Below are positions 55,898 to 64,000 of a stretch of 64,000 nucleotides of DNA, piece by piece. Under the pieces are notes generated by a model that was not told the origin of the DNA, searched no databases, and saw only the letters and a program-made list of their open reading frames with translations. Both the position numbers and the translations under genes were made by a program. The DNA lies in NCBI GenBank assembly GCA_032718865.1, contig JALUTQ010000040.1, forward strand, positions 1,364,001 to 1,428,000. The letters run 5' to 3'. Within the stretch, counting starts at the first letter, position 1, and each line of letters starts with the position of its first letter. The stretch is from Tilletia caries. Lineage: Eukaryota; Basidiomycota; Exobasidiomycetes; Tilletiales; Tilletiaceae.

Positions 55898-58443
55898 ATG
55901 TCATCCTTTTACCTCACGCCTGTCAGCAGAAGATACCGTGCGACATCCTCGCCGTCCTTCCTCGTCATCGAGGTCTTCGCCTTCCTCGACCCCGCCTCCC
56001 TCACCAGATGCACTGCTGTTAGCAAGGGTACGTTTCCCTCCCAGACCCAACTCCCATTCATTTTTCCCAGCCTTGTCTCGGGTGCCCGAGGCTGACCCAT
56101 TGAAGTTCGATCGGCCGGCCGTCAAGGATGGAGGCAACTGATCGCGAACGATCTACTCTGGCGCAACGTCGCCACCGAACAGCTCTGTCTCTGTCCGGCG
56201 ACCGTGCAGGTAGAAGACCTTGCGACTCTTCCCAGCCTCAGAAGATGGAGTGCGAGCGATCACTTGGCGAATCTAACGAGCTTTCGACAGCTGTGCGTAC
56301 GGTGGGAACAGGTCTTACTCGGCTGGCGCGGAAGACGCGGTCCTGCCTTGGACGACGACCACGACTACGATGAAAACGACGATCAACCGCAGCATCCTTC
56401 TGAAGTCCGCAAGATCCAGGCAACCTCGAAATTCATTCGGATCGTCGTTGATGAGGGCCAGCTGGATGTGAGTTGCCCAAAGCATGGAGATTGCGTGTGA
56501 GCGTTTCCCAGGATCTCACCTATTTTGCACGTAACCAGATGTGGCGCATCAAACTTGAGTGAGTACTGCTGCTGCTGCCTGTGCTTGTTCTTTCTCTCTG
56601 GTTTGAAGCAGTGGCTCTGACTCTGCGATCTCGGCCATCTAGTCCGGAAGAAGGCACTCTCATCGCTATCATGAGGAGAGGGGGTCTATATGTCCTCGAC
56701 ATCAAAACGAGTCAAGTGCTGTGGCAACTGGGCATAGAGCAAGTAGGCGCGTACGAGCATTTGGAGGGTGAGCGAGGTATCTTGGTCATCAGCAACACTC
56801 GACAAGGTATGTCTTCCCATTCCCTGACTCTGACCTGCGGCCGACTCAGACACCGATCTCTGACATTTTGACATCTCGATATGGTTCGCGAACCAGGTGG
56901 CGAGGGCTTCGATGTAAGCTGGGATGTAAGTGTCGCTGTCAATTCTGCTAACTTGATCTACATTCTTCTGCAACTCCTGTTGACTGACGCTCTGCAACTC
57001 AAACAACCAGGTCTGGGTACACAGACGCCTGGTTCCCGATGGAGGTAACGGAGACCTCTATCAACGTCGAAGTGAATTACGCCTCTCGCAGGGCGCCACC
57101 TGCTCTCGATTCAAATGGCCCGTCTTCTGCGCGATGGGCGTATCTGGCACAGCCTTCTTCTGGGACCTCTCCATCCCTGAACAGCCGCGGCAGCTAACAT
57201 CCATCGACGTCTCGGCCCGTTATGCTCACCTGGATATCAACTACATTGACTTTGACGATCAGCATCTGTTCCTGGGTACGTCTTGTGTTTCCCTCGTCAC
57301 AGGCCCATGTATGCCAAGGGCCAAGGCTGACCCGCTTCCCTCTATGACATGGCACAGTTGGTACTTCTCTTGGAGCAGTGATACTTTATGACCGTGCTAC
57401 GGGCCAGGTCAAGTGGACCCTAGCCGCGCATCTTCGACAGGCGGACGCACTCAGCCTGATCATCTTCTACAAGCTGGATCTCCGCGACTTACTCGAAGAC
57501 GCGGAACACCAATCGTCACCGTTTGAGCTGCGTGAGCAACAGCTCCTGGCAGAGTGAGTACATTCTGATATCGGTCTTCCTGTCAGCGAAACGACCCTCC
57601 GGAGTCCACACTCACTCACTCCCTTTGCATCTGCAATCTTACAGGAGACATATGAACGACGAGCTCGATGCGGTAAGATCATCTTTCTCGTACCAATTCG
57701 TGTGTGTCTCTGATGATTTAAATCTAAATCCATTCGTTCATCATCCGAAGGCTATCTTCCAACTATCTGACATCGCTGCCAACGAGGTTGAAAACGGTGA
57801 CCGCGACGACGGCCGCATGGAGTGGGTCGCCATTCATCCAGACGAAGCCACAGGTGCGCTTTTAGTCCTGGGACAAACCATGCTCGCCATTATCCCCGAC
57901 TTTGCATCCCTCAGCGAGTCGAACTTTCGGACGCCCATCATGATCGTTCAGTACACCGATGGGAAGCACCGTCTTCCTACTTCTGATTCACAAATGTTTT
58001 TTTTTCGCTGACAGTTGCGGACGGAAGGGCAACCATTGTTGAGGTATGTGACCCCCTCTTCTCCCTTTGCCGCATTCCAGTACTAACTGACCCACTTTTT
58101 GAATCTCGTTCTTCCCTTCCCGCTTTCTCCCTTCCAGGACTATCCCATCGTCATCGACCTCGCACCGCAACGAAAAGCGCCCCTCACACCCGGCTCCGCG
58201 CCATTTCGGCTGCCAGAGAACTTCGAGGACCCGCCACCTGTCCGTGTCTTCGCAAGCCAGAATCGTTTCGTCGGACTCCGCGACCTCCTCGGGATTCAGG
58301 GCTGTTCATGCGCCCAAATGGACGCTGCGAATATCTTTGCGGTCCTTCCTACCGAGGCTCTGGTTTATCCAGACGCCGAGGACCCAGGAGACACTCGAGA
58401 GGCCTTGTTCGAGGTCCTTCATTGGCGGATCGATGGTGCTTGA
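55898..58443 (+). CDS. F-box protein with WD40/quinoprotein-like propeller
   Basis: Probable substrate receptor of an SCF ubiquitin ligase. About ten exons. The first encodes FLVIEVFAFLDPASLTRCTA and continues across an intron to GWRQLIANDLLWRNV, a good F-box (residues 20-70). Later exons give blade-like strands: TLIAIMRRGGLYVLDIKTSQ, YEHLEGERGILVISNTRQ, GVSGTAFFWDLSIPEQPRQL, HLDINYIDFDDQHLF, GAVILYDRATGQVKWTL and EATGALLVLGQTMLAIIPDF. It ends EVLHWRIDGA. Very short exons (for example MWRIKL and the segment after TGGGAT near 56930) make precise splicing uncertain. Substrate unknown. Confidence 0.75.
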
Positions 58444-58740
58444 TTCATCTCTCTCTTCCTCCTTGTGGTGGTACCCAGACAACGCATGGCTCGTTATGGA
58501 TCTTTCGCTTCATCCTTCTCGACTGAATGCCGCTCTGCTTCACCTTCACGACCGTGCACGGTATGGTCAAGTTCCACTGGCTCCTAACCAGAACCGGTTA
58601 CTTCTCTTTTCCTTCCGCTGCTTTCCCACCTTTCCCCCCGCTTGACCGATTGTGCATATACACTGACCCATCGTTGTGTGCTGATCGCTCTCTCTCTATC
58701 TCTCCCCTTCTGTCTCTCTGTCTCTCTCTTCCTCAGACAA
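58444..58740. other. Downstream region of the F-box gene
   Basis: TCTC-rich tract at about 58690-58740. No gene. Confidence 0.5.
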
Positions 58741-58869
58741 CAGGAACTGACACGGAAACGCCACCCTCGGCATGCTCGGTCGCCCACGCGATCCCGTCCT
58801 CACAGTACACGGCCTCGACCAGGCAGCAGAACTTAGCAACCCACTTCCTCTCCCTCCCACCCGGATTCA
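58741..58869 (+). pseudogene. Partial copy of the tau55-like gene, intron acceptor plus start of exon 2
   Basis: The copy starts with CAG|GAACTG as at the exon 2 acceptor of 51601-52639 and runs through GGCATGCTCGGTCGCCCACG and CGGCCTCGACCAGGCAGCAG with a few substitutions, then stops matching near 58869. It lies in opposite orientation to the source, 6.2 kb away. Presence of the acceptor shows DNA-level duplication rather than retrocopying. Confidence 0.85.
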
Positions 58870-59509
58870 AGTTGTGGGATTTGATCGATTGGTTCAAGTG
58901 AGGGCCAGATCTCCTCCCTCTAGGGATTCTTATAACGAAGGAAACAGCAAACCGCAGAGTGACAGTACTCGAGAGAGAGAGGGGGGGGGGGGTATGTCTA
59001 GCAGATAAAAGGGAAAGGCAAAGAACATCTTGGTGGTGTTACACAGGGGGGGGGGGAGGAACAAATAGGAGAAAAGAAGACCAGATTCGAGACGTGCGCG
59101 TCGCGCGCGTCGTTTACGCGGTGTGTGTGTGTGTGTGTGTGTGTTGCAAGAGAGAGAGATGGATCGAACGATGTTGAAAGGGCCGAAGGGGGGGTCGAAG
59201 GGATGGTATTGGGTAGGGAAGGGGTAACCGCCGAGAAGGCACCGGACTACCTGCATAAGTTTCGAAATAAGAGAGAGAGAGGGCGGCGAAGGCCGGGGAA
59301 GGGTATTCCGTGCGTGAGAGAAAGGCGACCTTGCCTTCGAGTTCGACCCTTGGTTTACACCCGCTCACGAAGACCGAGGGAGCGAGGTCGGGCGTACGAT
59401 GTGCCTAAACCGTTCGGGCCTTCGGTCCAAGGCTTGACGGGGTCGCCGTCCGAAAAGAGGGCAGAGCCGACGGACTGAGGGACCCAGGAGAGGGTGTAGG
59501 ACTCCCCGT
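58870..59509. other. Spacer with G-tracts and a GT microsatellite
   Basis: G runs at about 58981-58991 and 59046-59056, and a (GT)12 array at about 59121-59144. It is the 3' region of the minus-strand regulator. No gene. Confidence 0.6.
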
Positions 59510-62500
59510 TCACATATGCACCTCCGTGATGTCGTCCTCGAAGAACAGACCGTGCTGGCACAGCGCAGGGTCCATCTCGATCCCCATCAGCCGCGCCATG
59601 ACCTGCGCCTGCCGCACTGCAGCGAAAAAGGAAGTCAAGGGTATGTCAGCCGCTGTAATCCCCGAAGAAAATGCGATGAGGGGGGGGGGAGAGTTGAAGA
59701 ACACTCACTACCCAAAGGCCACCGCGCCCCATACCGACAAAGCGCAAAGAAAACCAAATCAATCTCCTTCCTCAAGCCCTCCTCCGCCGCATGCAAAGGC
59801 GGGCCCAGATGGCCCTCCGCCGTCAAAAGCATCTCGACCGGCGCACCGCTCCTCATCTCCTTCCACCGTCGGATGAGAGCGCGGCCGACGTTGCAGACCA
59901 GATAGCTGAAGATCGGCGGCATGTTCAGCAGGGACGCGTTGGATGAGGCCAGGAGCTCGAGGATGCGCAGGATATTCGTGATCGCGAGCGCACACCGACT
60001 CGCGCTCTCCGCCGATAGCTCCACCAGCGGCTGATTCAGCACAAGCGCAGCGGACTGCGGCAAAATGTGTCCCAGCACCAGTTTACCGTCGGTCATGTTG
60101 GACACGATGCAAGGGGTGAGGATGTCTTGCAGGTGCGCGGGGATCGAGGCGACGAAGTTTTGGATGTCGAGGTTGAGCCGGTGGAATTCGGGGGTGACGT
60201 ATTCGTCGACGGAGACGAAGTCGTCCATCCGACCGACGTACGTCGCGCAGCGCGAATACAACACGCTCGCCTTGACTTGGACTTGGGGGGTGGGGAAGGC
60301 ACGTCGAGATGTGAGCGAGCCGCCAAACGAATCGACCCGAGGGCAAGGAAAACGACTACTCACATTGGAACGAGTCTCCAAAAGACTCCGTGAACAAGTC
60401 ATAAGAGTGCAACGTCTGTCTCCGATCCAAGGGTATCGTGTGGCTCGCATCCTGTGATAAACACACGTTCAGCAAGACGATCTCACCTTCACCCTTTGGA
60501 GGCATAAGGGGGGAAAGACTCACCGAGCTCCAATAAGTACGCAAGTCCGCAACGGGCATCTCCGTCTTGACACTCTCCTCCGCCATACTCGGCGACCAAA
60601 GCGTAGCCGACGACGCGTTCCCTAATCGCTCCAAAAGGTCAGCCATATTCTTTACACTCCCGAAAAAAACAAGGTAAAGAAAGACTCGACTCACGATCAC
60701 AAATAAAAGCAATCCAGAACGTCCGTCGACGTTCCTCCTCGTCCACCCAGTCCATCGGCGGGGGCATGATGTTCAACCGCATGATATGGATCGGTTTGCG
60801 CGCCAGTAACGTCGCTCCTCCTCCTCCCGCGCCCGCGCCCGCTCCGCCCGTCGCTGTCGAGGTCGATGCCCCCGAGACCGCTTTGGATGAGGAAACCGCT
60901 GAAGAAGGGGATGACGAGGACGGCGCGCCGGACGCGGACGCGGAGGTGCTGTGGGATGACGCCGAGGGCGGCCCACACCCGTTCACGTAGAGCGTCGAGG
61001 AGGAGGACGAAGTCGATAAGGCCCCGTTCGCGTTCCCGTTCCCGTTGGCACCATGCCGCTGCTGCTGGGGTGAAATCTGTCCCGGCATCCCACCCCCGGC
61101 CGAAGTGGACGCAGACAGCGGCGACCCGTCCCCACCCGCCGCCCCACTCTCCTCCCTCTCGCGCTCGCGCTCGCGCTCCCTCTCCCGAAACTGCACCGTC
61201 CCACTCCCCTCCATCCGACTCAAGCCAAGCGGCACGGCGATCCTCAAACAGCTCGCACTCAACATCCACGCGTCGATGAGCTCCCCACTCGCATACTTGT
61301 AGATGGCCAGCAACGCAGACGCCTGACACACATCATACACATTCGCACCTTCGAACGTGCCCTGGGTGATATGGAACTTCGCGCGGTCCGCGTGGATCTG
61401 CGCAGAGGTCCCCCTCGATTCGCCCTTCCCGTTCAGCGCGCCCTTCGCGTACACCGTCGGGCTCGGGATGGTGCTGTCGAGGGAGGGTATGAGGGTGTAG
61501 CAGAGTGCGCAGATGGCGTGGAGGATGGAGACGTGCGGGAAGCGGGAGTGCAGGGGGCCGAGGGCGAGGCGGTGTTGGAAGCGGGCGCGGTGGAGCATGG
61601 GGAACATGGAGCCGATGTACTTGAAGTAGATCTCCATGCTGCGCGTGGGGGGGAGTAACGCGTACAGAAAAGGTGGTCAGTTACCTTCATTTTTTATTTT
61701 GCGTGCAGTGTTCGTGGGGGAGGGTACTCACATCTGATCGAACACCTGGAAGGGAGGAAGGTCCATCGGCCAACCGGTATAAGTCAACCCATTCTGATAC
61801 TGCTGCTGCTGCTGCTGCTGTTGTTGGTGCTGCGCATACGTCTGCCCCTGCCCCACCAACCCCCCAATAACACCCATCCCCAACCCACCGCCCATCGCAG
61901 CATTCAAAGCCGCAGCAGCCTGAACAGCCACATGCGGGCCCTGACCCCCGTTGAACGCGTCCGACACGGGCGAGAGACCCTGGACGGACGATCCGATTTC
62001 CAAGAGGGGACCGTCGATCCCGTTACCCGTGCCCGAGCCGGAGCCGGAGCCAGCGGTGCCCGAGGCTGGCAGACCACCGGTGGGATCGAAGCCGGGCAGC
62101 AGGGGGGGCTCGGGATAGACTCTGATCCCATCCGAGTCTGAAGCTGCGCCGAAGGCCGAGGCCGAGGCTGAAGCAGAGGCAGCAGCTGCAGCCGCAGCCA
62201 ACGCGCCCAGGCCTAACTCGCCCCCGTTCGTATTGGGATGAAGCAAGATCGCGTTCCCACCGTCTGCGCCTCCTGCTCCTGCTCCTTCTTGTGGCACGGG
62301 TACGAAGTGCTGTCCCATGGCGAGGAAGGCAGCGGCAGAGACGTCGACGTCAGCGGGAGCATTACCGTTGGGTTGTAGTTGTTGTTGCTGCTGCTGCTGC
62401 TGCTGCTGTTGTGACGCGTTTGTGAAGTTGAACGCCGTCTCGGCAGATGAGGAAGAAGGCCCGGGGCCTAGCTGGAGCTGCTCGAGTCGTCTCCTCAGTT

Positions 62501-63330
62501 CGGCTATAGTGTAAAAAGGTAGAGGGTCAGCCTCTTTCTCTGAATCTCATCGTGGACAGACAGACTGACCATTTTCGCGTTCGAGCTTGATAATCTCTGC
62601 ACTCCGCTTGACACTCTTTGCTTTACTCTTTGCGGCTGCGCCGTTGAGCGTCCCGGGGAGTGCGGTCTGATTCTTCCCTGCACTTCCCTTCCTACCCCCT
62701 GTCGGATTCTCAAGGATACGATCCGGTTGTTCGATCGCGTCGTCTCCGTTGAGGATCGGGTCGTCGTCGAGTGTGGCCGAGGAAGGACCGGCATTAGCAG
62801 AGAGGGAGGCGGAGGAGGAGGTACGTGGGCGTGCGGGTGGAGGCATGTTCATATACACACACGGCGGGGGCGGACAGCTGAGAGCCCAGTCATCCGCGGC
62901 GGCGGCAGCAGCAGCAGCAGCAGCCGCGGCAGGCCCACCATTGCTCTTCTTGCCGCGCCTGCGAGCCTCCCATGCGCGTTGGCACTGTGAGCAGATGGGC
63001 TTTACGCCGTCACATTTTAGTTTGCGATCGCGACAGGCTGCGCATGCCCTGTTGCGTCCTAGATGTTTGTTGAAGGGGGAGATGTAGGCGGGGCGTCCGT
63101 TCTTTGCGGGAGTGGGAGTGCCGAGGGTGGTGATGTGGTCTTCGTGTTCGGTGTTGTTCGCGGGAGTGACGAGGGTGCTGTTTGAGGTTGCTGATGTGTC
63201 TGTGCGGGCGCGGTAGTGCTGGTGCTGGTGCTGGTGCTGTTCAGGGATGGCAGGCGCGGGTTGTTGTGGTTGTTGTGTTTCAGCTGTGGATGAGAAGAAG
63301 GTGGAGAGCGAAGGGTGTAGCTGTTGTTGC

Positions 63331-63362
<32 letters not shown>

Positions 63363-63599
63363 CTGAGGAATGAACCAGTCGAATGGTTGCTGCTGGTGCT
63401 GGTGGTGAGAGTACTGCTGATGCTGATGGTGGATGTAGTCATGCTGCTGCTGCTGGTGGTGGTGCTGCTGGTGGTGTGGATACGGCATGGCTGCTGCTGC
63501 TGCTGCTGCTGAGTGCTGGCTGTGGCTGGGCTGTGGGTTGAGCATCACATCCACTGTGTGCTGCGGCTGGTGCTGGTGCTCGTGCGTGTGCTCCATCAT
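59510..63599 (-). CDS. Zn2Cys6 transcription factor with fungal-specific TF domain
   Basis: Nuclear regulator. Seven exons by my reading, the first 63599 to about 62570 and the last about 59620-59510. The N-terminus is His/Gln-rich (poly-Gln coded by CAG/CAA arrays). The binuclear cluster reads RACAACRDRKLKCDGVKPIC with SQC, in the order C-x2-C-x6-C-x6-C-x2-C; a sixth Cys follows only much later (SCPPPPC), after a low-complexity insert. After a linker, KLEREN joins AELRRRLEQLQLG (a coiled coil, likely dimerisation). The PF04082-type domain starts MEIYFKYIGSMFPMLHRARF and includes ALLAIYKYASGELIDAWMLS with EEERRRTFWIAFICDR. A Ser/Gly-rich insert of roughly 110 residues splits this domain. Ends FFEDDITEVHM. 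Target genes unknown. Confidence 0.85.
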
Positions 63600-63649
63600 C
63601 TCCAGAGTGCAGCGTACTGAGAGTGAGAGAGCGATGGGATAAGGAAGTC

Positions 63650-63700
63650 AGTGAGCAGTGAGCAGTGAGCAGTGAGCAGTGAGCAGTGAGCAGTGAGAGT
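63650..63700. repeat. Tandem CAGTGAG heptamers
   Basis: About seven perfect CAGTGAG units upstream of the Zn2Cys6 gene, passing into GAGCGAGA-like sequence. Confidence 0.85.
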
Positions 63701-63936
63701 GAGAGCGAGAGCGAGATACTTAAGTACGATCCTCAACAAGAGAACCAGCGCTGCGCTATACCGAGCTTTCTTTTCCTCGCTTCCGCCGTCGTGATCACTC
63801 CCGTGCCTGAATCACACGCCCAAATTAAGCGTCACTGCATATGCTGTACTACTGCACGCCGGAATCCAACAGCCGAGCCGGACATACATACGTGACACAT
63901 CCAATCTCCATGATCGTCTGTAGATTTCACATTTAT

Positions 63937-63999
63937 TCACGCAGCAAGATCCTCCTCCATCGCAGCCTCGTACGCAGACGGCAGATGGTCCCCAAGCAT
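63937..63999 (-). CDS. Possible 3' end of a gene running off the window
   Basis: An open minus-strand frame enters from the right edge as LGDHLPSAYEAAMEEDLAA and stops at 63937-63939. Composition looks coding, but 20 residues are too few to identify. Confidence 0.3.
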   Translation of the reverse strand: MLGDHLPSAYEAAMEEDLAA

Positions 64000-64000
64000 C

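Overview
The window is fungal nuclear DNA, most likely from a basidiomycete. Genes have many short (about 45-110 bp) GT-AG introns, often with GTGAGT donors. Reading frames are long, GC-rich and full of Ala/Ser/Gln/Pro low-complexity tracts. The recognisable proteins are Srs2-type helicase, xanthine dehydrogenase, Vps8, Kin17, a tau55-like histidine phosphatase and a Zn2Cys6 factor. The genus cannot be named from sequence alone.

Layout. 1-4391: 3' part of an Srs2/UvrD helicase (+). 5039-6045: hotdog thioesterase (+). 6153-8118: unknown coiled-coil protein (-). 8584-13960: xanthine dehydrogenase (-) with a cluster of GATA sites upstream. 14.3-18.2 kb: a broken gene, then gene-poor repeats. 18.2-34.3 kb: a nest of transposable elements. 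34.45-42.4 kb: VPS8 (-) and KIN17 (+), divergent. 43-51.5 kb: an MTHFR C-terminal fragment, a duplicated 0.5-kb block, a novel acidic repeat protein and two GC-rich tandem repeats. 51.6-58.4 kb: tau55-like protein (-), a multi-pass membrane protein (+) and an F-box protein (+). 59.5-63.6 kb: a Zn2Cys6 transcription factor (-). A gene end may lie at the right edge.

The main result is the 16-kb nest, which the sequence lets one unpeel. A short TIR element (18167-34325, TA flanks) was hit by a 4.6-kb LTR element (18322-34151, target duplication GTTTT). Its two 232-bp LTRs are identical, yet its 4.15-kb interior shows no gag-pol, so it resembles a LARD. Its 5' LTR was then split by an 11.2-kb unit (18371-29586) with 69-bp terminal inverted repeats and a TA duplication. 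That unit carries a Crypton-like tyrosine recombinase gene with a GCR1_C-like end (broken by a frameshift), scrambled pieces of a Ca2+/H+ exchanger gene and a run of six hairpins. It also holds two later insertions: a 597-bp Mutator-type MITE and a 2.4-kb Ty1/copia derivative. Target duplications, split-LTR reconstruction and LTR identity give a consistent order of events. Whether the recombinase moves the 11.2-kb unit, or merely sits in a Tc1/mariner-like one, cannot be settled here.
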